NCBI GenBank assembly: GCA_035942255.1
Contig: DASZDG010000036.1
Location: forward strand, 1-62,478
From: JALZEG01 sp035942255
GTDB lineage: Bacteria; Actinomycetota; CADDZG01; WHSQ01
Length of the DNA stretch: 62,478 bases
Direction of reading: 5' to 3'
Below, in pieces: positions 1 to 8,414 of the stretch. A program made the translations under genes and the position numbers. A model generated the notes under the pieces. That model was not told where the DNA came from and ran no database searches. It saw only the letters and a list, made by a program, of their open reading frames with translations. The stretch's first letter is position 1. The number at the start of each line of letters is the position of its first letter.

Positions 1-42
1 GGCGGGCCCCCGCACTCCCCTTTCACCCTGCGGGAGGCCCAC

Positions 43-1251
43 GTGAGATCGAAGACGTTGACGGCACTGCTCCTGGCCGGAGCGGCGCTGCTAGGCGGGG
101 CGATCGGCCCCCTGCGCTCGGTGCCGTCGAGCGCAGACGCACCCGCCCAGACCGTCACGCGCAGCGCGGCAGCTGCAGCCGAGCGCGGGCTCTCGTACGT
201 CCGGGAGGCCCGCGACACTGCTGCACCTGCGGCGCTGCCCCGAGCGGAGTCGGCGCTCGAGCTGTCCCTGCGACTGCAGCCGCGCGACAACGTGACCGCG
301 TACGTCGGGATGGCCGCACTCGCGAACGCGCGTCACGACTTCAGGCGCTCGGTGGACTGGGCTCGCAAAGCGATCGCTACGAACCCGTACAACGCCGCGG
401 CTTACGGGCTGCGCGGAGACGCTCTGTTCGAGCTCGGCAAGGTGAAGGCCGCCGACGCCGCGTACCAGGAGATGGTGTCGCGGCGTCCGGACGTCGCTTC
501 TTACGTGCGGGCGTCGTACGCGCTTCAGCACCACGGCAGGACGAGGGCCGCGCTCCGCGCGCTGAGGCTCGCCCTTCAGGCGGCCGGGCCCTCCGGCGAG
601 ACCGCGGCGTGGGTACGCCACCAGATCGGCGACGTCTACGCCGGGCTGGGGAAGTTGCGTCGCGCCGCGCGCGAGAACCGCATCGGCATCGAGGTCGCCC
701 CCGGGTTCGTCCCGCCGCAGGTGGGGCTCGCCGAGAGCCTCATCGGACGGGGGCGCCTCGGGCGCGCCGTGCGCATCATGGAGCGCGCTGTCGAGCAGCT
801 TCCTTCGCTCGAGTACCTGACGACGTTGGGAGACCTCTACGCCGCGACGGGCCGCGCCTCCGAGGCACGGGAGCAGTACGACGCGGCGGCCGGGACGCTT
901 GCCGCCTACCGCGCCGCGGGGGTCCTTCCCGACGCCGACTTCGTCGTGTTCTACGCCGACCACGGGCTGCGGCTGGACGCAGCGCTGCGAGAGGCCCGTG
1001 CGATCTACCGGGATCGCCCCACGGCGAAGACCGCCGACGCGCTCGCGTGGGTGCTGCACGCGCACGGTCGCGACACCGCCGCGTGGAGGTACGCACGTGA
1101 GGCGATCGCCGGCCCCCGCCCCGACGCCTCGATGCTGGCGCACGCGGCCGAGATCGCCCGTGCGCTCGGGAAGCCCGCCGCGGCGCGGACACTGGCGGCG
1201 GAAGCCCGCGGGACAATGGCACCGACAATCACGACACCCGGGAGGGGCTAG
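43..1251 (+). CDS. Secreted or membrane-anchored TPR-repeat protein
   Basis: 402 aa. Residues 7-22 form a hydrophobic signal or anchor segment, after which the protein is an Ala/Arg-rich alpha-solenoid with several tetratricopeptide repeats between about residues 85 and 300 (helix pairs with Ala and Tyr at TPR positions, for example NPYNAAAYGLRGDALFELG). TPR proteins are protein-interaction scaffolds and no catalytic motif is seen, so the partner is unknown. The GTG start at 43 has GGGAGG five bases upstream. Its stop overlaps the start of the next gene by one base (TAGTG), so the two are probably translated together. The window begins only 42 bases upstream, so the promoter is out of view. 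Confidence 0.85.
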   Translation: MRSKTLTALLLAGAALLGGAIGPLRSVPSSADAPAQTVTRSAAAAAERGLSYVREARDTAAPAALPRAESALELSLRLQPRDNVTAYVGMAALANARHDFRRSVDWARKAIATNPYNAAAYGLRGDALFELGKVKAADAAYQEMVSRRPDVASYVRASYALQHHGRTRAALRALRLALQAAGPSGETAAWVRHQIGDVYAGLGKLRRAARENRIGIEVAPGFVPPQVGLAESLIGRGRLGRAVRIMERAVEQLPSLEYLTTLGDLYAATGRASEAREQYDAAAGTLAAYRAAGVLPDADFVVFYADHGLRLDAALREARAIYRDRPTAKTADALAWVLHAHGRDTAAWRYAREAIAGPRPDASMLAHAAEIARALGKPAAARTLAAEARGTMAPTITTPGRG

Positions 1252-2222
1252 TGGAATACCGGCATCTGGGGCGCAGCGGGCTGCGGGTCTCGCGCCTGTG
1301 CCTGGGGACGATGAACTTCGGCCCCGAGACGTCCGAAGAGGACGCGCACGAGATCATGGACCGCGCCCTCGACCTCGGGATCAACTTCTTCGACACCGCG
1401 AACGTCTACGGATGGAAGAAGGGCGAGGGGATCACCGAGCAGATCGTCGGCCGGTGGTTCGCGCAGGGCGGCGGACGCCGCGAGAAGACCGTGATCGCGA
1501 CGAAGCTCTACGGGTCGATGAGCGACTGGCCCAACGACACGTTCCTCTCGGCGCGCAACATCAGGCACGCGTGCGACGGCTCGCTCAAGCGGCTTCAGAC
1601 CGACTACATCGACCTCTACCAGATGCACCACGTCGACCGGGACACGCCGTGGGACGAGATCTGGGAGGCGATGGAGGTCCTGCGGGCCCAGGGGAAGATC
1701 CTCTACGTCGGGTCGAGCAACTTCGCCGGGTGGCACATCGCGAAGGCGCAGGGTGTCGCCGCGCGCCGCAACTTCATGGGCCTCGTCTCCGAGCAGTCGA
1801 TCTACAACCTAGCGACGCGCGCGGTCGAGCTGGAGGTCCTTCCGGCGTGCCTCGACTTCGGTCTCGGCGTGATCCCGTGGAGCCCGTTGCACGGGGGCCT
1901 GCTCGGCGGCGTGCTCCGCAAGGAGCGCGAGGGGAAGCGTCGCCGCACGGGCCGCGCGAAGGACGCGCTCGAGGCGCGGCGTCCGCAGATCCAGGCCTAC
2001 GAGGACTTCTGCGACGAGCTCGGCGAGGACCCGGCGACGGTCGCGCTCGCGTGGCTCTTGCACCAGCCGGCGGTCACCGCTCCGATCGTCGGACCGCGGA
2101 CGATGGAGCAGCTCGACTCCTCGACGCGCGCGCTGAAGGTGACGCTGGGGGACGACGAGATGGCGCGCCTCGACGAGATCTGGCCGGGCCACAAGACGGC
2201 GCCCGAGGACTACGCCTGGTAA
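1251..2222 (+). CDS. Aldo/keto reductase
   Basis: 323 aa, the usual length of NADPH-dependent aldo/keto reductases of the (beta/alpha)8-barrel superfamily. The catalytic tetrad is visible: Asp48 and Tyr53 (NFFDTANVYG), Lys85 (VIATKL) and His126 (DLYQMHHVD). The N-terminal MEYRHLGRSGLRVSRLCLG block is typical of the family branch related to Kv-channel beta subunits and YghZ. It should reduce aldehydes or ketones in the cytoplasm; the physiological substrate cannot be read from sequence. The GTG start overlaps the upstream TPR gene stop by one base. It converges on the small gene at 2229-2501 with only six bases between stops. Confidence 0.93.
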   Translation: MEYRHLGRSGLRVSRLCLGTMNFGPETSEEDAHEIMDRALDLGINFFDTANVYGWKKGEGITEQIVGRWFAQGGGRREKTVIATKLYGSMSDWPNDTFLSARNIRHACDGSLKRLQTDYIDLYQMHHVDRDTPWDEIWEAMEVLRAQGKILYVGSSNFAGWHIAKAQGVAARRNFMGLVSEQSIYNLATRAVELEVLPACLDFGLGVIPWSPLHGGLLGGVLRKEREGKRRRTGRAKDALEARRPQIQAYEDFCDELGEDPATVALAWLLHQPAVTAPIVGPRTMEQLDSSTRALKVTLGDDEMARLDEIWPGHKTAPEDYAW

Positions 2223-2228
2223 GAGTCG

Positions 2229-2501
2229 CTACAGGTTGTCGCAGCCGATGCCGTCGTTGTCCGAATCCAGACCGTACGGGTCCGAGCCCGTCACCGTGAC
2301 GGATTGGTAGACGTACTTGGGGCCGTTGCCGTCGCCGTCGGCACAGTCGTAGTCGCTCGCGGGGTGGAGGCACGGCTTGTAGCCCTTGGTGCAATGCTTG
2401 CCCTTGTTGTGGGCCTCCGCCTGCGGTACGAGCACCGCGCCCGACGCGAGCATGGTGACGAGAGCCAGGTAGGCGAACGAGAGCTTCCGGCGCAGAGTCA
2501 T
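2229..2501 (-). CDS. Small secreted Excalibur-like calcium-binding protein
   Basis: 90 aa: an N-terminal signal peptide (MTLRRKLSFAYLALVTMLAS, cleavage probably after AEA), then a short module with C-x-x-H/Y-x-D-C spacing and a C-terminal DSDNDGIGCDN. This DxDxDGxxC signature is characteristic of the Excalibur extracellular calcium-binding domain found on surface proteins of Gram-positives. The ATG at 2501 was chosen because GAGGGGG lies just upstream; an in-frame TTG five codons earlier lacks a ribosome binding site. Probably a monocistronic cell-surface peptide of unknown role. Confidence 0.75.
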   Translation of the reverse strand: MTLRRKLSFAYLALVTMLASGAVLVPQAEAHNKGKHCTKGYKPCLHPASDYDCADGDGNGPKYVYQSVTVTGSDPYGLDSDNDGIGCDNL

Positions 2502-2614
2502 AGCGATCCCCCTCAAATCGTGCGATTCGTCCGGGGCCGACGCTAGGGGGCCGCGGGGGCGGGGGCCATACGCAATCTCGGCGCGGGGGCGGTCCGGCTA
2601 TTCGGCGAGGGTTC

Positions 2615-3811
2615 TCACATCAGGCCTCGTATGGGGGCCGCATGTGAGAAACCTGCGGTGGCGGCCCTGTTGGTGACTCTCGGGGGCGGAAGTGACCGCA
2701 CGTCCCCGGCGAAACGCCGACCGAATTGCTCGATCTCGTCTCTCTCCCACGCTGTCGCATCGCGTACGCGAAACGGCCTCTCGAAACAGAGGCCCTCCTG
2801 TAGGACGACCGAGCGGAGGCTCGCGAGCGGAGCCCGCAGCTTCGCGTGCAGCGCGTTCCACTCGTCTACGTCCATGGATCCTCCCGAAACGCGATCCAGG
2901 ACCGCTCGCCGTAGGCGCTCCCCCGGATCAGCGCGCAGAAGCTCCTGGACGGCAGTCGTCGCGTTTCCGAGGAAGATCCCGACGCCCTCGCTCGCACATT
3001 TCGCAGCGAGAGCGTTGAACTTCACGATCGTGCTGAACAGCGACATGTCGTCCACCGGCTTTACCTCTGCCACGAAGCAGCGCCCGTCAACGAAGACAAC
3101 GAACGCATCGGGGTGATACGGCCACTTCTTCCCCGGCAATTCCACCTTGAGGGGCTGCTCCTGGTAGATCATCACTTCCCGTAGGTCGTCGAGACGTTCG
3201 TAGAACAGACGCTCCCCACCCGACTCACACTTGACGTCGCGGGCCATCTTCCGGCTCGTGAAGATGCGACTTCCACGAACCTTCCGCGTCATCTCTAGGC
3301 GCGGCAGAGCCCGACCGACTTCGGGAAAGCTCCACGCCTGCTGGTTAGGCCAGACCACGCCTTCGCGGAGGACGTTGCGAAATGCGTCCCTGGTCGGCTT
3401 GAACGACCGACGAACGTCGGCTTGTGCTTCATCCCACGTCAGACCAGCCAGGCACAACAGTGCAACAGTCATGCGCGCGAGGGGGACCCCGGGCGTGTGG
3501 CCTGCGAGGCGCCGCGCCTGCTCCACGAGTTCAGGAGACCCAGGGTCGATCGCGCTTCTAACCGATTCCACGAGCTCGAACGCGGGGCCGCGCCCGCGAG
3601 CCTCCGCATGATGACGTATCGCTTCCAGTGCCTGCTGCTCCATCCGGGGGACCTGGCCAAACCCGAGCCCAAGCTCCCGGTTCAGATCCTCGACCCCGGG
3701 CGGGAGCGGCTCGTCGGTTAGCCCCAGTCGCGCCGTCACGACACGTCGTTGATCCTGGGGCAGCACCTCGATGATCGCGCGAGCGAGTTGGTTCGTTAAC
3801 TGGCGCCTCAA
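2615..3811 (-). CDS. Sigma-region-4-like domain joined to TnsA-like PD-(D/E)xK nuclease core
   Basis: 398 aa. Residues about 12-68 resemble sigma-70 region 4: LPQDQRRVVTARLGL, a loop, then LNRELGLGFGQVPRMEQQAL, matching the usual helix-turn-helix ending in ..RVRQIEQRAL. A helical linker follows (75-150). Residues 195-285 look like a TnsA-type restriction fold: SGGERLFYERL (Glu200), a QPL strand, YHPDAFVVF (Asp235) and CFVAEVKP (Glu249, Lys251), so the acidic/Lys active site is complete. The C-terminus is not recognised. The TTG start at 3811 has GGAGAGG five bases upstream. It stands alone, divergent from the phosphatase gene, and its GC content is visibly lower than its neighbours, hinting at acquisition. 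DNA cleavage is inferred from the fold only. Confidence 0.65.
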   Translation of the reverse strand: MRRQLTNQLARAIIEVLPQDQRRVVTARLGLTDEPLPPGVEDLNRELGLGFGQVPRMEQQALEAIRHHAEARGRGPAFELVESVRSAIDPGSPELVEQARRLAGHTPGVPLARMTVALLCLAGLTWDEAQADVRRSFKPTRDAFRNVLREGVVWPNQQAWSFPEVGRALPRLEMTRKVRGSRIFTSRKMARDVKCESGGERLFYERLDDLREVMIYQEQPLKVELPGKKWPYHPDAFVVFVDGRCFVAEVKPVDDMSLFSTIVKFNALAAKCASEGVGIFLGNATTAVQELLRADPGERLRRAVLDRVSGGSMDVDEWNALHAKLRAPLASLRSVVLQEGLCFERPFRVRDATAWERDEIEQFGRRFAGDVRSLPPPRVTNRAATAGFSHAAPIRGLM

Positions 3812-3917
3812 CTACCTCTCCCCCCTCGTGTCCTTCCGTCATCGGAGGGGAGCCCCGATTCCTTGAGAGAGGCGAGCACACGTTTGGCCCCCTCCCCCGC
3901 CGGAGAGACAAGCCTCC

Positions 3918-4394
3918 ATGACCAGGCATAAGCACCCGCCCCCGGCGGATCATTCGCACCCTTACGAGGTCGCCGGTGGGCTCTTCATCTCGGGCCATCC
4001 CGACCACACCCACGACTTCATGCGCAGGGGCGTGGACGCGGTCGTCGACCTGGAAGGCGACGTCGACACCGCCATCCCCCAGGAGGAGGGCCAGCACGCG
4101 ACCACGCTCTACGTCTACTGGCCCATCGGAGACAAGGAGGAGATGCCCGAGGAGGACCTCGTCCGGGCGATCGCGTCGTTCGTCGCGCGGCTCCTCGACG
4201 ACGACAAGGAGGTCCTCGTCCACTGCAGGTCGGGGCACAATCGATCCGGGCTCATCTGCGCCCGCACCCTGATCGAACGAGGCTACGACCCGGCCGACGC
4301 GATCGAGACCGTCCGCAGCAAGCGAGGCGACGGACACGCTCTCGAGAACGAGACGTTCGTGTCGTGGCTCGAGAAGGAGAGACCTCCGGACTGA
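3918..4394 (+). CDS. Dual-specificity protein phosphatase family protein
   Basis: 158 aa, cytoplasmic. The CX5R active-site loop is intact: VHCRSGHNRSG with Cys103 as nucleophile and Arg109 for phosphate binding. Asp72 in PIGDKEEMPEE is the likely general acid. The length matches single-domain bacterial DSP enzymes, which act on phospho-Tyr/Ser/Thr or on phosphorylated small molecules. It is followed four bases later by the AlkB-like gene, so the two are probably co-transcribed, although no functional connection is known. Confidence 0.85.
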   Translation: MTRHKHPPPADHSHPYEVAGGLFISGHPDHTHDFMRRGVDAVVDLEGDVDTAIPQEEGQHATTLYVYWPIGDKEEMPEEDLVRAIASFVARLLDDDKEVLVHCRSGHNRSGLICARTLIERGYDPADAIETVRSKRGDGHALENETFVSWLEKERPPD

Positions 4395-4398
4395 GAAG

Positions 4399-5055
4399 AT
4401 GGCACCGGACCTGACCTGGCAGCCGACGCTGTTCGACACCGCGGCCCCCGGCTTCGACCGCGCGTTCTCGTCGCTGCAACGGATCGAGCTGGACCCGACG
4501 GCGTGGGTGGACTACGCGCCGGCGTGCGTCAGCGGCTCCGACGAGCTGTTCTCGCAGGTGCTCGAGGAGCGCGACTGGGGGCAGCGCTCGCGCCGCATGT
4601 ACGACGGCAGGGTCGTCGAGCCGCGCCTCACCGCGCCGTGGAACGTCCGCTCCGGCGAGGAGCTACGCCCGCCGGTGCTCGAGGAGATACGCCATGCGCT
4701 CTCCGACCACTACGGGATCGAGTTCGACTCCGTCGGCTTCAACCTCTACCGCGACGGCCGCGACTCGGTCGCCTGGCACGGCGACCACATAAAGAAGGAG
4801 ATCGAAGAGCCGCTCGTCGCGCTCGTGTCGCTCGGCGAGCCGCGGCGGTTCCTGTTGCGCCCGAAGGGCGGCGGCAGGTCGCGCGCGTTCATGCTCGGGC
4901 GCGGCGACCTCCTGGTCACCGGGGGCAAGACACAACGGACGTGGGAGCACAGCGTGCCGAAGGTCGCGCAGGCGGGGCCGCGCATCTCGCTCGCCTACAG
5001 GCACGGGCTCGACCCGCGGGCGTACGCGCACAAGAGGAAGGTCGAGGACCCGTAG
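4399..5055 (+). CDS. AlkB-like 2-oxoglutarate/Fe(II) dioxygenase
   Basis: 218 aa. The double-stranded beta-helix residues are present: NLYRDGRDSVAWHGDH gives the NxY motif and the HxD iron ligands (His127, Asp129), His184 in TWEHSVPK is the third iron ligand, and Arg195/Arg201 would bind 2-oxoglutarate. Family members oxidatively demethylate alkylated bases in DNA or RNA, or sometimes proteins. The resemblance is to the AlkB branch with SLGEPRRFLLRPK. The ATG at 4399 follows the phosphatase stop by four bases. A hairpin at 5066-5093 separates it from the convergent protease gene. Confidence 0.88.
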   Translation: MAPDLTWQPTLFDTAAPGFDRAFSSLQRIELDPTAWVDYAPACVSGSDELFSQVLEERDWGQRSRRMYDGRVVEPRLTAPWNVRSGEELRPPVLEEIRHALSDHYGIEFDSVGFNLYRDGRDSVAWHGDHIKKEIEEPLVALVSLGEPRRFLLRPKGGGRSRAFMLGRGDLLVTGGKTQRTWEHSVPKVAQAGPRISLAYRHGLDPRAYAHKRKVEDP

Positions 5056-5065
5056 GACGCGCAGA

Positions 5066-5093
5066 GGGCCGCCCCGAAACAACGGAGCGGCCC
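5066..5093. terminator. Hairpin between convergent genes
   Basis: GGGCCGC (5066-5072) pairs with GCGGCCC (5087-5093) around a 14-base loop. It lies in the 59-base gap between the convergent AlkB-like and S1 protease genes. There is no clear T-tract, so it is at best a weak or factor-assisted terminator. Confidence 0.35.
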
Positions 5094-5114
5094 CCGCGGG
5101 CAGAGCCGGAGAAG

Positions 5115-6221
5115 CTAGGGAAGGCCGGCGATCGGCGCCGGCCACGGAACGATCTGGCCGTTCGCAGGCGTGCCCACCAGGCTGGCGCGCGTACCGCCCA
5201 TGATCCCGATGCCGTCGCGCATCAGCCCGTCGACCCAGATGTGCGTGATGATCCCGGCAGCCTCCATGTTGTCGCCGACGGCGTCACCGGTCAGGGTGTT
5301 CGCCCCGGAGCCGGAATCGCCCGGTGTGATCGCGCCCGTGAACATGAAGTGGTTCTGCCCCCACGCGATCGCCTCTCCGACACGCGGCGTCCCGCCCGCG
5401 CCGATGCCCGTGCCGTGCCCGTAATGCACGACCGTCTGCGCGAGCGCCGGGTTCGGAGTCAAGGTCACTTCCGGGAACAGGCTGTTCCCCTTGAACGCGA
5501 CGCCCACGACCGCGCCGGTCGAGTCGTAGCGTCCGCGCGGCCCTCCCCAGAAGCACATCGTCGGCGTGACGAGACCCTGGTACGCCGCGTCGATGTCGAT
5601 CAGCGCGTGGTCGTTGCCGAGGCCGCCGTCGACGCTGCTCGCGTAGCGCCCGAAGTCGAGCAGCACGACACCGGTCGCGTCACCACGGTTCCCCATGCCC
5701 GCGATGACGGTCGCGGCCTCGCCGCTCTTGCCGCAATGCCCCGCGGTGCTGATGTCGTAGCTCCCCGGCGCGCCGTACGCGTGCGCGAGCGTGCACCACC
5801 CGATGCTGCTGCTCGTCACCGACAGAAGGAGGGCGCCCGGCCGGATCCCGAGACAGCCCGTCCCGCCGAAGCTCGCCACCGTCGCGGCCTCGAGGTCCTC
5901 GAGCGGCACGTCGACGTAGTCACCGCCCTGCGTCACCAGTGTGGGCTTCGAGAAGTCGCCGGCGCGGAGCACGTCCGCGGAAGGAAGGCCGACGCTGCGA
6001 AGCTGCTCGTCCGTCAGCTCGAAGTCCATCTTCGCCCACGTCCCGGGCTCGTGTTTCGCGAGCAGGTCGTCTATCCACTGGTCGCGCAGCTCGCACAGCG
6101 CCTTCTCGTCGACGGTGAACTCGGAGAGCGTGAGGCCACGGTCCCCTGCGTGAACCGGGCCGGCGGTGAGCACCCCTCCTGCCACCGCCGTCAGCAACAT
6201 GATCCGGACGAACTTCCGCAT
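5115..6221 (-). CDS. Secreted trypsin-like (S1 family) serine protease
   Basis: 368 aa. The signal peptide covers residues 1-25 (RIMLLTAVAGGVLTAGPVHA). The chymotrypsin-fold triad is recognisable: His162 in ISTAGHC, Asp204 or Asp209 in GNDHALIDI, and Ser303 in TPGDSGSG. About 120 residues lie between signal and protease core and may be a propeptide. Pairs of Cys around the His motif suggest disulfides. It is predicted to be exported and to cleave extracellular protein. The ATG at 6221 was chosen over upstream in-frame codons because AGGAGA precedes it at proper spacing and the signal peptide begins there. Confidence 0.85.
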   Translation of the reverse strand: MRKFVRIMLLTAVAGGVLTAGPVHAGDRGLTLSEFTVDEKALCELRDQWIDDLLAKHEPGTWAKMDFELTDEQLRSVGLPSADVLRAGDFSKPTLVTQGGDYVDVPLEDLEAATVASFGGTGCLGIRPGALLLSVTSSSIGWCTLAHAYGAPGSYDISTAGHCGKSGEAATVIAGMGNRGDATGVVLLDFGRYASSVDGGLGNDHALIDIDAAYQGLVTPTMCFWGGPRGRYDSTGAVVGVAFKGNSLFPEVTLTPNPALAQTVVHYGHGTGIGAGGTPRVGEAIAWGQNHFMFTGAITPGDSGSGANTLTGDAVGDNMEAAGIITHIWVDGLMRDGIGIMGGTRASLVGTPANGQIVPWPAPIAGLP

Positions 6222-6417
6222 GGGCTCTCCTCTCGGGTCGGCTTGCGCGGCTGCCGGTAAACAGCGCTGCACGAGCCTTCTCCCACGGCGTGGCCGGTCC
6301 TGCCGCGAATGCGGATTATTTACGCGAAACGTGACAAAAGGGCGACTCAAGAGATGCAAGCCGATGCGCGCCGCGGCGGTGCTGCCGCGGTCCGCACACG
6401 CTTGCTACGGTCGCGCG

Positions 6418-7377
6418 ATGAGACCGATCGATCCGAGCCGGTTCCGGGAGCCCTCCACGATGACCGGCCCGGAGGTGTCCGCGGCGGCAGGCGTCTCGCA
6501 CGTCTTCGCCAAACGCGTGTGGCTCGCGCTCGGCCTCCCCGACATCCCCGACGACGAGGTCGAGTTCAACGAAGCCGACGCGGAGGTGCTGGCGTCGCTG
6601 AAGCTGATCCTCGACCAGGGGTATCCGGAGGACGACATCCTCGAGGTCGCGCGCGCGTACGGCCACGCGATGTCGCGCGTCGCGCAGGCCGAGGTCCGGA
6701 TCTTCAACAAGGCGTTCCTCGTCCCGCTGCGCGAGAAGGCGCCGGACGAGAACGCGCTGGCGGAGCGGCTCGACGCGATCATCCCGGTCCTGCTCGACCT
6801 TCTCGGCAAGCAGCTCGACCTGGTCCACCGCCGTCACCTCGCGATCGCGCTCCAGGAGGTGACGGCGGGAGACGGCGCCGGCGCGACGGAGGACCTCGCC
6901 GCGGGCTTCGTCGACCTCGTCGACTTCTCACGAGTCACCCAGGAGCTCGAGGGTGAGGACCTCGGGCATCTCGTGACGCGCTTCGAGTCGCTCGCGCTCG
7001 AACGGTGCGTCGCGCTCGGCGCCCACGTCGTGAAGATGATCGGGGACGCGGTGATGTTCGTGACGCCCGACGCTGCGACCGCGCTGCGGGTCGGCGTCGC
7101 GATCGTCGAGGACGTCGAAGGTGACGAGGGGCTTCCCGCCGCCCGCGCGGGGCTCGACTACGGGGCGGTCCTCCCGATGGGCGGCGACTTCTTCGGCCGG
7201 CCCGTGAACGTGGCCGCGCGCCTTACCTCGTTCGCCCGGCCCGGCACCGTCGTCGCGTCGGAGGCACTGCTCGACCAGGTGGCGGCCCCCGTGGCCACGA
7301 GCCACATCGGCCGGATCCGCCTGCACAACGTGGGCCAGGTGCGCGCGTTCAAGATCAACGCGTTGGACGGGCACTGA
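6418..7377 (+). CDS. Class III adenylate cyclase with Rv1264-type N-terminal regulatory domain
   Basis: 319 aa. Residues 1-150 form an all-helical domain similar to the autoinhibitory N-terminus of mycobacterial Rv1264-like cyclases, which responds to pH and fatty acids in that family. Residues 160-319 are the catalytic domain: Asp166 (FVDLVDF) and Asp210 (KMIGDAV) bind metal, Lys206 is the adenine-selecting position, and Asn264/Arg268 (VNVAARL) act as transition-state residues. All needed residues are present in one chain, so it should work as a homodimer converting ATP to cAMP in the cytosol. The ATG at 6418 starts just before the conserved N-terminal helix. Divergent from the protease, with a 196-base gap. 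Confidence 0.88.
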   Translation: MRPIDPSRFREPSTMTGPEVSAAAGVSHVFAKRVWLALGLPDIPDDEVEFNEADAEVLASLKLILDQGYPEDDILEVARAYGHAMSRVAQAEVRIFNKAFLVPLREKAPDENALAERLDAIIPVLLDLLGKQLDLVHRRHLAIALQEVTAGDGAGATEDLAAGFVDLVDFSRVTQELEGEDLGHLVTRFESLALERCVALGAHVVKMIGDAVMFVTPDAATALRVGVAIVEDVEGDEGLPAARAGLDYGAVLPMGGDFFGRPVNVAARLTSFARPGTVVASEALLDQVAAPVATSHIGRIRLHNVGQVRAFKINALDGH

Positions 7378-7380
7378 TCC

Positions 7381-7417
7381 TTACGGGGTGGTAAGTTACT
7401 CCTACGTAACCGTAGGA
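7381..7417. promoter_or_regulatory. Tandem palindromic operators upstream of desaturase
   Basis: Two copies of TTAC-N6-GTAA occur at 7381-7394 and 7396-7409, exactly 15 bases apart. The second expands to GTTAC-N6-GTAAC (7395-7410). A further inverted repeat, TCCTAC-N6-GTAGGA (7400-7417), overlaps it. They sit 20-57 bases upstream of the desaturase start, where repressor operators are expected. The TetR-family gene immediately downstream of the desaturase is the natural candidate ligand; binding itself is inferred. Confidence 0.6.
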
Positions 7418-7437
7418 ACCAGACCGAGGGAGACCGG

Positions 7438-8412
7438 ATGACCCCCACCACGCTCGAGGAGCGGCCCGCAGCCGTAGCCGTAGCCGCGCCCGCGCCTGCC
7501 GTACCCGGTGTGCGACCTCTGGAGCCGAAGATCGCCCGCCTGCAGCGCCGCCTCGTCCTCGTCGTCACGATCGTCCCGTTCCTGGGGTTCATCGCGGCGG
7601 TGTGGTCCCTTTGGGGCAGCGGGCTGAGCGTCCTCGACGCCTCGCTGTTCCTCACGATGTACGTGGGCACCGGCCTCGGCGTGACCGTCGGCTTCCACCG
7701 CTACTTCACCCACCAGGGCTTCGAGGCCCCGGGCTGGCTTCGCGCCGCGTTCGCCATCGCCGGCTCGATGGCGATCCAGGGACCCGTGATCCGCTGGGTG
7801 GCCGACCACAGGCGGCACCACGCGTTCTCCGACCAGCCCGGCGACCCGCACTCCCCCCACCTCGACGAGGGCCCAGGCGTCAAAGGCGTGCTGAAGGGGC
7901 TGTGGCACGCGCACATCGGGTGGTTCTTCGACGAGGAGCAGACGTCGGCGCGCCGGTGGGCCCCCGACCTCGTGAAGGACCCGGTCATGCGCAAGATCGA
8001 CTCGCTGTTCCCGCTGTGGGCGCTCCTGTCGTTCACGATTCCCCCCGCTATCGGGTTCGCCGTGACCGGCACGCTCGGCGGCGCGCTGAGCGCGTTCGTC
8101 TGGGGCAGCCTCGCCCGGATCTTCTTCCTCCACCACGTCACGTGGAGCGTCAACTCGATCTGCCACTTCTACGGCAAGCGCCCGTACCGCACGACGGACT
8201 ACAGCACGAACAACTGGCTGCTCGCGATCGTCAGCTTCGGCGAGTCCTGGCACAACAACCACCACGCGTTCCCGACTTCTGCCGTGCACGGGATCGAGAA
8301 GGGCCAGTTCGACATGAGCGGCGTCCTCATCCGCGGGCTCCAGAGGCTCCGCCTGATCCGGGACGTCAAGGTCGTCACCCCGAAGCAGGTCGCCAGCAAG
8401 CGCGTGCAGTAG
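7438..8412 (+). CDS. Acyl-CoA/fatty-acid desaturase (delta-9 type)
   Basis: 324 aa integral membrane di-iron enzyme. The three histidine boxes are intact: HRYFTH (87-92), HRRHH (124-128) and HNNHH (272-276). Hydrophobic segments near 40-60, 65-85, 105-120, 190-210 and 215-232 match the usual four-helix topology. It should introduce a cis double bond into saturated acyl chains, like DesA3 or stearoyl-CoA desaturase, adjusting membrane fluidity with an electron-transfer partner not seen here. The ATG at 7438 has GAGGGAG upstream. The first 35 residues are a Pro/Ala-rich tail. It forms an operon with the TetR gene two bases downstream. Confidence 0.92.
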   Translation: MTPTTLEERPAAVAVAAPAPAVPGVRPLEPKIARLQRRLVLVVTIVPFLGFIAAVWSLWGSGLSVLDASLFLTMYVGTGLGVTVGFHRYFTHQGFEAPGWLRAAFAIAGSMAIQGPVIRWVADHRRHHAFSDQPGDPHSPHLDEGPGVKGVLKGLWHAHIGWFFDEEQTSARRWAPDLVKDPVMRKIDSLFPLWALLSFTIPPAIGFAVTGTLGGALSAFVWGSLARIFFLHHVTWSVNSICHFYGKRPYRTTDYSTNNWLLAIVSFGESWHNNHHAFPTSAVHGIEKGQFDMSGVLIRGLQRLRLIRDVKVVTPKQVASKRVQ

Positions 8413-8414
8413 GG

